Notes: generated by a model not told the origin, from the letters alone. 64,000 nucleotides of DNA from Micropterus salmoides (GCF_014851395.1 NW_024040041.1:7060041-7124040); one strand, 5' to 3'. Positions 1 through 13,628 are shown, counted from the first letter of the stretch. Numbers and translations: made by a program.

Positions 1-2072
1 CCATTTAGCACTATGGAACCAGCTCCAAATCAAGGAAAAAAGATAGTGTTGATCTCTCCTTACATGCAGTGAATTATATTGCAGCTGTGGGTACAGTACA
101 AAACAGGGCACAGCCACACACACTCTTGGGGCTACAGCACCTGTTTTAGCAAGAGGTTTCACCTACTCAACTGTTTTTCATAAATTTTTAAATAGTCTTT
201 TTTTCCTCCATCCCAGTCAGTCTCTTCTACATGTAGTGTACCTCTCACTTGCTCCTTCTTTTTACTCTTCATACTAGCTAATGTACCAACAAATTTTTCT
301 CGAGCACATATAGTAAGCTAGAGTAGTGCAATGTAGCAGCTTGTGGATCAGGGCTTCCTCAGTAGCTATCTTGGCTAGGCCAAGTTAATAATAACTATTT
401 TTGTGTAGAACTGTGGCTAGAATGCCTTAGGCTATAGTAAGACAAAAAGTTGGCCCACTTTCACAGCCAAGTGCTAAGTAATGGAACCCACTGAAGTAAA
501 ATTGTGTGATGTCAATTTCTAAAGGCAATGGTAGACATTGCTAACATGAAACATAACTATTTTGAATGCACTATAGCTATAAAGCATCACCAACACAGTT
601 TTTTAGATTCTGTCGCTCTTGCAGAAAGTGTAACAGACCTTCACCTCATTCATCTATGCAAGCTTAACAAGTAAGGACCTAAACCCAGCCTAACCTAACA
701 TTAACTTAAAGCTAGGTGTAGGTAACATTGGAGAAACTAACAGGAAGTATCCAACAAAAAAAAAATCCCACTCCCTCCCAGACACGCATGTAGACAGGCA
801 TGTAGACATAATTTCATTCAGACTCAATTAAATGATTGACCCATGCTTAAAGTCCTGCGACAGCTACAGATACCGGATTATTTTTCATTTTGGTGTCAGA
901 GAGTTGATGTCAGAGAGAATTTCAACAAATATAACAAAAAAGGCTTTTGAAATAAAATGCCTAGCCTGGCTTTAATTTGTGTAAGTAAAGTTTACGCAGC
1001 CAACTCACATAAAATTGATTATATTATATGACTCTGACTGTGTGACTCCTGACAATGATTCACAAAGCTTAGTACAGCAAGGAGTGTGGAGTGATGATAA
1101 CACAGTAGAAGCAGCAGCAGCTGCGGCTACTTTAAAATCCTTTTCACTGTGCGTTGTGTTATATTGCGTGGAGGAGGCTTACGTCCATTTCGGTTTTGCA
1201 GTTTAGTGTAAGATAGGAATAATTTATAGTATGTACTTGTCAGTTATACAGTCAGTTCACCAAACTCTGCTCAGACACAACACACTATAAACAATCAACA
1301 GGTTATTAGCACACTGGATAGCTAGCTAGTTTGCCAAGTGCACTATTTCACGTTATATGAGCTACACATCCACTTGTAAAAGTAGCATTTTAATAAATCA
1401 AAACACTAGCATGTTCAAACAGAGGACATTTTGATATGAATTTGCAACACTTGTGTGGAGTGCTGAGCTAAACATCCTATTTTGGGGATGTATCTGATGA
1501 GTTATACAGCCACCAGCGGCATTTAACTACTGAGAGAGGACTAATGGATATACATGTATGGCATAAGAAATCAAATACTGTGTACATCCTGTTCCATGAG
1601 CATATTGTTGTCTGCTATTACCTGATGACATTCCATAGAACATACTGAATAGATGTTATTTTCTATGTCACAAAATAATACTGAAAGATTCACACACGTG
1701 GACACATTTACAAAGAGTAAAAAGGTCCCTCTAGAACATCAGCTAATGTTTCTACATCACTAAGACCATCTCCACTTTCACCATCAATCACTTCCCTCTT
1801 CACCTTTCCATACATTTCATATTGGTTTGTCCTTGTCTTCTCTTTGTCCTCCCGCCTTTAACATCTGCTGCGGCCTTCACCACCTTTGTTTTCTTTGTTT
1901 AATTTTGTAACTTCGGCCTTTGTTTTTAATTTTCCTTTTTTCCCCCCCTTTTCTTATGTGTAATTCTCTGTTTTGTCGTTTGTCTGTAACGTGGCGGTGG
2001 TTCACTGTTGGCTGGTTGTGTGTGTGTCGGTGTGTCGTCACGGTGGGTGTAATCTAGGTTTGGCCAGCACAG
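1..2072 (+). other. caskin1 intron (partial), no exon seen
   Basis: This is intronic sequence upstream of the first readable exon. It is AT-rich with a pyrimidine-rich stretch near 1780-1960. I see no SH3 or ankyrin coding sequence and no clear mobile element. The open frame at 1015-1206 has no recognisable domain. Confidence 0.6.
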
Positions 2073-2303
2073 TCATTTGCACTCAACAGTTTCAAAAGAT
2101 ACCGCTGGTTCCTCCGGCGACGGTTGCCCCTGCCAACGCGGTAGTCAACGGCAACGACACCACGTTCCATCAGATCCATATCCTGCCTCCACCGCCTCCT
2201 CCTCCACCACATTCCCATCAGCCACTGCTTCCACTTTTCACTTCCTTTGGCTATAACAAGTCGCCCGTGACAAGCCCACAGGGAGACACACCCACTGCCC
2301 CAG
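2073..2303 (+). CDS. caskin1: caskin1 exon, proline-rich linker (possible cassette exon)
   Basis: The frame reads QFQKIPLVPPATVAPANAVV and later HQIHILPPPPPPPPHSHQP, ending at the donor CAG|GTACAC. An AG acceptor at 2071-2072 makes the exon 231 nt with phase 1 at both ends, so it could be skipped without a frame change. A second possible acceptor (AG 2088-2089) would start at 2090 in phase 0. The end phase fits the next exon exactly. The mammalian protein, as I recall it, goes from the SH3 end almost directly to the CASK-binding exon, so this may be a fish-specific or alternative exon. Confidence 0.75.
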
Positions 2304-2328
2304 GTACACACCCCCTTTTTCATTATTA

Positions 2329-2364
<36 letters not shown>

Positions 2365-5300
2365 AGCTTCAAGGGATGCTTTCCTCTGGTGTTTATTATT
2401 AAGTATCTGCTAGGATAAAAACTCTATTTCTGATTGGTCATGTAAGATTTTAATTGGTGTTTTAAATCTTCTAAGAAGGCATCCATTGACGTTTTCTGTT
2501 ATGGATCATTATTTATGTAATTTTATGTAATTGTGTTGCTCATACTGTATAACTTTTGTTTTTCTGTTTTCGCTGTTGTCATCTCCATTACTGAGAGCCA
2601 GAGTCAGATTTTAGACTGGAGTCTTAAGTGTTTAGGGCACTATCTTTAATGTGGGCTTACTGGACATGCAGTATGTGATAAAAGATGAAATATATATATA
2701 TTTCTTGGTCATTGCACTCTGTTGTTACACAACATATGACCAAAACGTATCCCACAAAAGGTCACTTGAATAAACGTTTGTTTTGAAAGGCCCTATTTAC
2801 AATTGTCATTTGAAGTGTTTCATATTTGGATACATTCCAAATGTAATTTAATACACTTTCATTAACACTTAGCAACATATATGTATTATTAATGCATCTC
2901 CGTTTATCAATTTTGGTTTCCTGGGCTGTGTAAATCAGGTTAGGCCCTACTCCAGACAAGCGGGTTAATAATAGAGAGGTGCCAGTTTACCCATTTAATA
3001 TTTACTGATGGAAATAACACTGCTAACAATATATAATAATATATAGATGTAATTTAAGGCCAAGTCATAACTTTGGTCTTTTTGACCCTTTAGACCCCAG
3101 ATTATGCCAGTTATTTAATTTCATGGCTACTGAATTAATGTTTCTGTCAGTCTCATGTGAATCAGCATAAATGAGGCGTCACAGGGCCAAAATCAACCAC
3201 AAAAAACATCTCAGCACTATAGTTGAATGTATTTATGGCTTGCTCTGTAAGAAGACATGTCTTTGTAAAAAATGTCAAGTCATGCCCCTCTTGTGCAGGT
3301 GTGGTCACTGCTTTATCACTTCTGCCAATAAGAAAACAGCTCTGCAGGAAGGACAACAAGTTGATAAAGTAATGCTAATGCAGTGGTGTGTGCTGACATT
3401 TTGACCCACCCCAAGGGGGAATCTTTTGAGAATTTCTTTGCTATTAAGGAAGAATAGATGTCAAGTGGGAGGAAAGCTCACCATTTACTGACCTCTGTTC
3501 ACCTGAGTTGGTTTGTGCTTTAGTTTATTGTATTGGTTCCTTGTTTTGTTGCAGTTCGTTTTTTTTTTCTTCTTCCTCTTCGTTCTTTCCTCTTTCCCTG
3601 TATATCACCACTGTCCCAACCACAAAGACAGCCCCTCTAGTTTCTTAAGCACACACACATCATATATAACCCCTGACCAGACTGTGTGGACAAGCGTGTT
3701 TTCCTGTTCCGTCCCTGTCCTGAGTGTTTTTGTCACGTCTGATCATTTGAACACCACTTTCTCCCCACCTTGCACTTATACCCTCAATGTGTGTGTGTGA
3801 GCGGTGGTGGGGAATGGTCTGTACCAGGCTGTGGATGGGTGAATAAGTCTAGAACAGTTCTGAATGCTCTGAATCACAGTTTAACATAATTTGAAACGAC
3901 ACAATGAGTCTCAGGGAAGTTATCACTTTTGAGTAAAAATATACAGCTGTTTTCTGGATTGGAGTTGTTATTTAGATGACAGTTACGTTTGTCAGAGACT
4001 TATTTGGAGCTGTTGCTCCAAAAGACAAGCTTTTAAGGCATTAACGGGTGATATTTTAAATGGTATCTGGAATAATGTTAATTCATTTGTAACAGTCTTT
4101 TGCGTTTGTGCAGTCTTGGATTCTTGAACACCATGTGCTAAATACATGCTGAAATTATCTATGCAAAGATTTGCAAGTTATACAATGTAAAATGTGGAGT
4201 GTTATGTAAGAGACACAAATACATTGTTAGAAAAAATCACCCAGGATGTTTTGCAGGTAAGGTATTCACTGACTGTAAACTCTCTACTCTGTGAATGGAA
4301 CACCATTTTGTTTCCTCCAGGAGAATACATCCCTTTAGACACATGTTCCTTTCATACACTAAGTCCAAAAATGGGATTGCAGCACCCAAATAAAGAAGAA
4401 TATAATGCTTCTACTTATAACTACATCAGGTTAGTACATTGGTTGAAACAAATCAAAGCCTGTTCAAAGTCTTTGAAAACAGACTGCATAGTTCTTTGAG
4501 GTCACTTGGAGGGATGCAAAATGGCCACAAGAAGGAGCTGCGACATTACAAATGGAACTTTTTAATGTGTGTGTTTCTCTGGAGCACTGTTGGTCACACA
4601 TATAAACCATTTATAAACCCTTATTAAGATGGTTATAATGGTTTATGACACTCTCCAAATGCACTACAGCAGCCCCATTCTGAATAAGGCTTACATATAT
4701 AATCACACACGTATGGATGCATTATATATGTATGTGTATGTACATTATGGCATTTATGTGTATATACGCAGATATTCATGTTATGGATTTATTTATGTAC
4801 TATGGGTATATAAATGTTTTCATATATCTATATATATATGCTGTATTTTTTCTGTGTATGTGTGTGTGAGCATGTATGTGAGAATGAAAGTATGGTGTGT
4901 AAGTGAGTTTGAAACTTATCCTTTTAATAACCTCCCTTATCCGCTTTTACCCGATCACCCTGCTCTCCTACTGGCCCCTCTGCAATTTCTGTCTTTTTTA
5001 GCGGGTAGGTTTGGAATTTATTTAATTAACCCCACTTTACTCTTAGTTTTCTGAAAACATAAACCCGATTACAATGCCTGTAATCTGCCAAAGCAGTTCA
5101 TAGTGAGAGTCTTTAAGTGAGGTAGTTTGCGCATTTAGTATATTGGACAAATTCTGTATGTGGCATTGCCAGTTGCAGTGCAAATTTACTCCACATTTTA
5201 AATGATGGAGTGGATTGGTAAAGATTTATATGCACCTCTTTTTTTTTCATAATATCAGATTGAAATAACTAGTTGACAAAAAAACAAAAGTAATTCTAAG

Positions 5301-6692
5301 TGCTAAATCTTTTGTAAAAATATTTTTATTCTTGTCTTTATAAGTGGTTTCATTGTAGCAACAAACTCAAGTTTAGGGATAATTAAAAGTTGATTGTTAA
5401 AAGATTTAATTAAAGCAGCACTAACCAATATTTTGTGTAATGTAAGAGCCGTTGCTTGTAGTGATGAACCCATAGAGAGTTATGAGTAGACTCCACAATT
5501 CCCCTTTTTGAAGCTTTGTAGCCTCTTTTAGCTAATTGTTGGTTTTAAGGCCTTTACGTTCCTTTACCTAGCGCCAAGCAGCAGGCAGACAAAGTTAGTG
5601 ACTAGCTAGTGAACATAGTGTAGCATTTAGCAGCTAAGAGTAAAAAAAGATTTTCTCGTAAATTTGTGAGTTTTATTGCGTAAAATTACCACTTTAACCT
5701 CAGGCAATGTCCTTTTTTTTCTCTCTGAAATTGTGAATTTTCAGCATATTACCCCCCTCCCACGGCTTCCTAAGTTTAAAAGAATTCAAATACGCAGTCG
5801 TACTATCAACTTTATAAGGTGATAATTTGTCAGTGTTGTGTTTTCAGCTTTTTCTGCTGCCCCAAAATTGACAAAAGCATAAATTACCGCTGCTTTAAAG
5901 GATAGCAAGGCTTCCAAAGCCAGGTTAGGGTCGGTTAGCGGCTAACAGTGGTGTTCTGTGTTAAAGGTTGTCGCGGCTCAGAGGCAAGTCCTCACAGCTC
6001 TCCCACCCCGTCCAGCGGGCCCCATGGAGGCTCCAACGAAGAGATCTGGGTACTGCGCAAGCCAGTGGCAGGTAACGAAGCCGCGCTGCGCTGAGCCCTC
6101 AACCCCTGACTCCTTAAACTCTGACCAGGGGTCAAACAGTATCTGGCATTCGTTCAAACGAATTTTTTCCGCCTGGCACTGCCTTTCAATCCAATCCATT
6201 TCTTTGAGCTGAAGAATGATGTTGTTTGAAGGCTTTCAGATACTCTTTGGCCCGCTCCTGACAGTCCCCCATGTCCTGCTTATCCCTCCATCTGAAGCTT
6301 AGCTGAACTCCGTGGCCTCATGTGTAGGACTGCAGCCATCTGCATCGGTCCACAGTCTGTTTGTCTTTCCAACTGGATGTATGGAGATGTTTTCGTGTGA
6401 GAGAGAACAAGAAAACTTAGGAAAGAGAGACAGGAAGAGTGAGCGAAAAGGTGTGTGTGTGTGTGTGTGTGTGTTGTGTCTGTTTGAAAGCGAAAGGTGT
6501 GTCTTGTTTACTCCACTTCCATGTTTGTCACTCAGTCGTCCGTCAAACTGTCTGACTGTCCGTCCGTCCTGTCCATCCAACCACACGCTGCCCAGTGCAT
6601 TTCAAAGGAGAGTCACATCTGTTACCACGTTGCTTTGGCTATCAGGTTAAACCACTCAATGTGTGCCTCTGTGTGTGTGTGTGTGTGTGTGC

Positions 6693-6730
<38 letters not shown>

Positions 6731-6845
6731 CTGAATGCATCCATCTGTTTGTTGCATGTGTGCATTTGTTTGCATAAAATCTATACATATTGTTTGGGTG
6801 GTTGCATGCGTGTGTGAATGTACGTGTGTGGTTTTGTTTGTATGT

Positions 6846-6893
<48 letters not shown>

Positions 6894-9800
6894 TGCAGGT
6901 GGAGACCGCAGCAGCTTGGGTAGTTCTGGAAGTGTGACCAGTGTGAGGTCGTCGGGCAGCGGTCAGAGTGCCGGCAGCACCGCACATATCCTCCATGCAC
7001 AGGCTGAAGGGGTTAAGGTATGGCATCGCTATCCCAGTGAATTCCTTGTAGAGAATTGTGTAAATTAGTAATTTTGGTACACTGTTAATTTCGTTGACTT
7101 TGACAGCGTAAGGCTGTATTCAGACAAAAGCTTGCGTTGCGGCGATTAGCTGCTAGTTGTGTAGCGGTCTGTGGGGGTGCGGGTGTGCTTATTTGTGCTT
7201 TAGAACGTAACCGCATCAGAAAATAGCATTTTATTTCTCTGATTCACTGGCTTTCACGCTACCGCCGCTCCTTGCTCAACCAGCGCTGCTCTCAAACACA
7301 TGAACACAAACAAAAAATAAACTCCTTGGCTACTTTATATCATAGACTTCAATGATATTTCAGATGACTGTGGAGCTCTGTGGCCAGATTGGACACCGCA
7401 ATTAATGCTTCTCTGCAACACCAACTATTCATGATTCAAATTAAAGTCTGCTTCATCTGGTCTCTGTTGATATGCTTCGATCCGATTGGATCGACAGATA
7501 TCTGGCAACCTAAGTAACCCACCAACTGTCGTCACATTTTGATTCAAATGCTTGATTGGTGCACAGATGTACATTGCATTGCGTCTTTTTCCAATTGAGT
7601 CCCGCCAACTTCAAGCTAGTGAGAGTCTAACAAAACAAAAAATATAAAAATCACTCATATAAAATAATCAGAATGGTTCAAACTTTGGCAGAAAGCGTTT
7701 AAGTTGGACCCCATCACTCTTAGTAAGAAGCTGAATGAGAAAATTGGTTTTCATGGTCTTTAACTCTTGGATCTGAATACTTCTTTCACCACTGATGAAT
7801 AATGAATGAATATATGTTGGGTTTTTAATGGAGCAGTTCTTTCAAAAAACAAACAAACTCATATTTGCTTGTAATTCTGTAAAACTTTATTTCTGGGAAA
7901 CTTCCTGGGTATAATTATTTCCTAGGAGGTTCACTGGCAATAACTATGTAATGTTAGCAAATTATGGTCCTGCTAAATAAAGTGCTACTGATGTTAACAA
8001 AGTCAGTAAATTACAAAATGAAATGAGAAATTAGTTTCTGTAAAACAGAGCAAACACACACACACAGACAGGAGACAAACTGAAAGAAAAACCTAAATAC
8101 TTGAGTGGAGAAACACAACACATGCAGTTGTGTCTATCCAGAACCTGACGATGAGTCAGTCATATGCTATGGCGCTACAGCAGTGCCTCATAGTACAGAC
8201 TTGGAGGCTCACCCTCATCCCTTCACTCTTAGATATACAGACATTTATACAACCACAGAGATGGTGTTCTGTGAGTGTGTTCGTAGTCTGAAGCTGTCTC
8301 TCAAGGTATTTCTTACTCATAAAAACAGCCAGCTGCACATGTCGTACATTTTCAGCAAGGGTCCTGTTAAGGAACTTTTTAAACCTACTGAAACATCCAT
8401 GCAGCAAAATTAGACCCAATTGCATCGCAGATGAACTGGTAGCATCTGTCTTTTCTGCGTCTCTCTCTATTCACTTAGATTTAGATGTGATGCGATGTGT
8501 AATGTGGCAGCAGTTGTCATACAGACAGACTTTCCCACTGAGATCGATCTTCTCTGAGATGATGAGGTTTTAGAATTGGCATTTTTTGTTTCTTAATGAG
8601 AAGGCAAAACTGTACCCTACCAATTTCCTTTCTTCCCTGCTAAGGGTACATTGTTGTGTAAATGTATCACTGTCCCCTTGGGGCCAATATACAGTATGAC
8701 CAAGAAATGGAGTTTGCTCATCATACAGCCTGAATCACTAGATAATATATCATGGCGTGTTATGATTCACAGTAGAATAAACTCATGTAAGGGCAAGTTA
8801 TTATATGATAATGAATAATTTGCCACTGTGTATGTGTTATGTTAAACTGAGACTATGTAACATTTGAAAGAAGAAATACACATTCTTTCTCTAACAAATG
8901 AAAAGTTAAATTCATTAATAATAAAACACCCTTTCTCAAATTTACTTGGGCTTATGGTGGCTAATGATAGCTAACACTAGATAGTTTTAGATGCTTTTAG
9001 TTGCTGTGTAATTAATTTACATTACTTAGTCAATTTGTTTAATTTATTAATCTTTTCTATTTGTTTCGTTACATTTTAGCATGACAACAGAAAAACACTT
9101 GAGTGGATTTATCACAAAAGTAAAACAAAAAGTAAGCATAGCATTTCCTGCTGTGGTCCTATTGGCCTATTCAGCTTATCCAACGAAGGTTGAGGTCAAG
9201 GGCTACTGGACTTGGTTGAAGATACTAGAAGACGTTTCGTCCCTCATCCAAGAGACTTCTTCAGTTCTGACTGACTGGCAGGGAAACTCAGCTATTTAAG
9301 CTCAGTGGGGTCGTTAGCTAGGATTGTCGATACCACTGGTTCGTTAGTGCTCCTGGCTGTGTTAACGACAGTCGTTACAGTCGTTAGAGCCACCCGTGGC
9401 CAAGTCTGAACGACCATCGTTGGAGTCTTCACCTGAGGCCAATAGGTTACGTTTGTTGAGTTTCCTGGGAAGTGATGAAAGGACAGCATTGTAAGTGCGG
9501 GATAAGTGGTGGCGTAGACCTCCTCCCCTGTTCAATGACGGCTTCTCAACCCTGGTGTAGATGGCTTCCTTGACGCCTCTTTCAAACCATCCATCTTCTC
9601 TGTCTAAAATGTGCACCTGGTGGTCCTCAAACGAGTGTCCTCTGTCCTTCAGATGTAAGTAGACTGCAGAGTCTTGACCTGAGGATTTGGCCCTTCTGTG
9701 TTGAGCCATGCGTTTGTGTAGTGGTTCTTTAGTTTCCCCAATGTACAGTTCAGTGCATTCCTCACTGCATTGGATTGCATATGCTAGATTGTTTTTTTTG

Positions 9801-12800
9801 TGTTTGGGTGTGCGGTCTTTGGGGTGTACCAGTATTTGTCTTAGCGTGTTCTTGGGTTTAAAAAACACAGCGATGCGGTGTTTGCTGAAAATCCTCCTGA
9901 GTTTCTCTGATACTCCAGACACATATGGAATCACAATGATGTTGTGTTTGACCTTCCCCTGTAGTGTTGGTCTTCTTCCTGGATTTTGTGGCTGTTTTCA
10001 CAAAGGTCCATTTAGGGTATCCACAGGCTGTAAGTGCCCCCTTCAGCTGGTTCTGTTCCTTCTCTCTGGCTTGCGCACTTGTTGGTATGCGGTCCGCTCT
10101 GTGGTGCAGGGTTCTGATGACCCTGTGTTCCAGACATCTTCTCGTGTGAACTTGATGTTACTGTCCACAGAGTTGATGTGTTCTGTGAAGGCTTGCACTT
10201 CTTGGCTTTTAATTTTGACCCAGGTGTCGTCCACATATCTGTACCAGTGGCTCGTGCTGTTACTCTGAACAGCACGAGCTCTGAAGGAGTTGAGGGCTTT
10301 ATTCTCCACTTCTTCCATGTAGATGTTTGCCACAATAGGTGAGACTGGTGAGCCCATGGCACAGCCATGCTTTTGTCTGTAGAATCCTCCATTGGATCGG
10401 AAATAGGTGGTGTTTGGACAGAGGTCAAGTAATTTACAGATCTGGTCAGGGCTGAGGCTGGTTCTGCTGTTTAGCTGTTTCCTTATGGATTCTACTGCCT
10501 CCATGGTGGGGATGCAGGTGAACAAAGAGGTCAAATCATAGGACACCATGCTGTCATCTGGGTCCAGTTTCAGTCCTCGAACTTTGTTTTCAAAGTCAAT
10601 AGAGTTTTGGATGTGGTGGCGCGTGTTTCCAACCAAAGGGGCTAAGATGGTAGATATGTGCTGTAGGTGACCGAGTTGATGCTGCTGATAATTGGCCTGA
10701 GTGGGTCTCCTTTTTTGTGTATTTTGGGTAGTCCATATATGCAAGGAATGGCTTCTCCAGGATACAAATGGTAATACTGTTCCCTGGTGATGGAGTTTTC
10801 TTTCTGAAGTTGTTGTAGACATTCTATGGCCTTCTTCTTGTACCCGCTGGCTGGGTCCCGCTTCAGTGTCTCATATGTGTTTGTGTCCAATAGTAGTGTG
10901 TTGACTTTGTCCTGGTAGTCCACTGCGTTAAGGACTACCGTGCATCTTCCTTTGTCCGCAGGTAAGATGGTGATGTTTTGATCCTTGATTAGTGATGTCA
11001 CAGTCTCCTTTCCTGGATGGTGAGGTTGGAAGGGAGTACCTTCGCATTAGAAAGGGCTGCCGATACCTTTAGCCTGGGCAGTTCTGCTTCTTTTTCGGTC
11101 TCCAAGACAATTCTCCTGTTTTGTTTGCGTTGCTGGCTCTTGTTTGGAGGTTTTGGAATTTTTGGGTCCATCTTTCTTTGCTCTTGTTGTGTTAAGATAG
11201 CTGTGCTTTCTTAATGAAATCCATGACCTTTTCTAGTACTGTACTGGGCAGATGTGTTTCCAGTTTTTGGTGTAAGTTGTCTGATTCTTTATTCAGGGCT
11301 TCAGTGGTGAAATGGATCTGTCTCACGCTCTCATTCAGTAGCTGGTGTTGCGCTTTCTCCAAGATTATACCGGCTCTGTGTCCTTTCATCGTGGAGCGTA
11401 AGGCTGTTGGGTATGATTTTGTGTTGTCAACCAAGTCCAGTTGCCCTTGACCTCAACCTTTGTTGGATAACTATGACCAAGTATAAAGTTCCACTAATCA
11501 ATATCAACAATGGATCAAATGTGTAATGTGAAAGTGGTCACTTGTATTGACAAACCTTTTAGCACCTTTCAGCTCATCGTTTTGGTTTTATGACAGAATG
11601 TAACTGTTCTGAATCACTCTCCCCGCTCATATCAACCCAGCAGTTGTTCAAAGTGAGAAACCGACCTGCTCAGCAGCAAACGGCAATGTTAGCAGCTAGC
11701 TGGTGAACATAGTGGAACATTTAGTGACTAAAGAGCCAGTAGAGACCAATACAGAGCTATAGAGGGTGAATATTGGACTTAAATACATCAGGTGACCAGA
11801 AACATGACTCCAAATGAATGCTAATGTGTTTACGCCTGCTGGATGTGAAAATAGGCAACTGTTTGCTAAAGCTGAAATTATGCTTCTCATATTATACACC
11901 TAAATGACACCTCTCTAATCTCAACAATGCTTTGTGCAGTACAAGTTGATTGGTTGGTCAAATTGGAGGTGAAAACGTAAATGTAAATGTACGACAAACA
12001 AGCATAAAAGGAACAGGCACGTTTGGATAAGCAATTCCAGCTTTGCACAACTACTTAAAAGGTGACAGTAGGTGTGTTCAAGATGACTGCGGCTGACTTT
12101 TGCCGACTTAGTCTAACGAGAGCTGAACAAAAAGTAAGTTGTTCATGTATGTATTTATGTTGTTCATGTATGTATTTGTGTTTGTGTTTTTGCAGCTTCT
12201 AGCCACAGTCTTGTCCCAGTCTGCCAAAGCCAAGGAGCACCTACTGGAGCAGTCCAAATCTGTGGAGCAGCCTGCAGGTAGGACAGGGCAGTACACAGAG
12301 GCTGATCCCAGTTTCTGTGGTTCACTCTAATGAGTTTACTTACAGTAGGATCTTTAGACTCATTATATAACATGAATTCACAATAACCATACTTGAAAGT
12401 GTGAGAAGGAGGGAAAGGGGAATGTTTGAAATAAAGGGGAAATGATTAAAACCAGGGAGAAAGAGAGTCGGGTTAGAAAAATAGGAGTCATAATCCACTG
12501 GTATTTTAAAAGATGTCATATCACTTCTACACACACAAACACAGATACACACATGCACACAGAACTTGGCTGGGTTAACAGACAGATGGCCAAGGCAGGG
12601 GATGTAGGAGGAGATGCAGGAGGGTGTAATTGGTTACAAAGGTTTGTTATATCTTGGTGAGCAAGAATTTGATTGGTTCCCTATTGAAGCAATGAAGGAG
12701 ATTGGCCTGAAATCATATGTTGATCGATGTGATAGGGCAACAGCTTGAAACTGGCCAATGGTCTTTTTCCAACAGGCCCCACCAGCTCCTCTCGGACATC

Positions 12801-13079
12801 AAGCCAATCGGGCTGTCCACTCCACGAAGCGCCTCCTTACGACGCCACGGCAACCAGGAAGGGGGAGGGGCCAGGCGAGGGGAAGGTAGGACAGTCGCAA
12901 ATTCCCACAGATTCAGTCCTCTCTACCTCTTTCTTACAATCACACATGAGTCACACACAGACATTCACCACTATCAACGTCTGACTGCAGCATGATGACA
13001 ATGTAACTTCTCAGTCACCTTAACCACGACCCTCTCACTCTTGTACGCACACATCCAGACTTTTCTGTATCATACACAC

Positions 13080-13111
<32 letters not shown>

Positions 13112-13442
13112 CAAGATGTCCCAGCGGTTTCTTTCACAACTGGCCTCGTCTGTTCTGCGAGTGTTCGGATGCAGCCATGACACGGTGAGTGTGTGAATGG
13201 AAGATCTCCGGCTCAATCTTGTATGAATCTGTAAACACAAAATGTGTGTGTGAGAGAGAGAGATAGAGAATCCTGTCCTTCTTTTGTTTATCTGCTACCT
13301 GCTATTCATCCTTATTCACTACTTTTAGTTGCAGCTTCTCTTCTTCCATTGCGGTATTTTTCTTCTTTTGCAGAGATTAATGTCTCCCAATTGATGGTTG
13401 GTATGTGCGCCTGAGGCAGGCGTAACTCTAGTTAAATTATCG

Positions 13443-13475
<33 letters not shown>

Positions 13476-13588
13476 TTTGTGCTGGCAGGTGCTCAGCAGT
13501 GTGCATGTTGTGGGTGGACTAGCTCAGCACAAGAACTGTGAAATATGAGCTTACACCATGTACAGTAAGCTGTTGTTTACTGTATGTA

Positions 13589-13628
<40 letters not shown>

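Larger units (their letters stand above)
9176..11470 (-). mobile_element. Penelope-like retroelement, degenerate, with terminal inverted repeats
   Basis: The unit is bounded by inverted repeats of 44 bases (9176-9219 and 11427-11470, 42 of 44 matching). Between them the - strand encodes, in order, an N-terminal region (11434-11192), a reverse transcriptase with GLPKIHKKGDPLRPIISS and YVDDTW (11001-10043), and a C-terminal GIY-YIG-type endonuclease with ELYIGETKEPLHKRMAQHR (9934-9362). RT followed by GIY-YIG is diagnostic of Penelope-like elements. The reading is split over several frames, so it is inactive. It lies antisense to caskin1 inside an intron. Confidence 0.9.
7018..12195 (+). other. 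caskin1 intron carrying a Penelope-like element
   Basis: This 5.2-kb intron holds the Penelope-like element at 9176-11470 and a family B repeat at 11495-11895. The stretch 7090-7640 resembles a decayed DNA-transposon relic but its ends are not clear. No other exon is seen. Confidence 0.6.

Noticed and set aside
1015..1206. Possible upstream caskin1 exon (63 codons)
   Set aside because: No SH3, ankyrin or conserved Caskin words, and no convincing splice sites in phase with the next exon.
4629..5054. 141-codon frame rich in Tyr and Val
   Set aside because: It is produced by TATG/TATA repeats followed by ordinary intron sequence; no conserved motif.
6299..7068. Several open frames on both strands rich in Cys-Val or His-Thr alternation
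   Set aside because: They are read-through of (GT)n/(CA)n microsatellites. Only the exons at 5967-6071 and 6899-7017 are supported by motif and splice phase.
13112..13184. Short frame MSQRFLSQLASSVLRVFGCS before a GTGAGT donor
   Set aside because: It looks exon-like, but the neighbouring exons already join in phase exactly as in mammals (GEGK|SSEAV), and including it would not fit the family alignment. An alternative first exon cannot be excluded.
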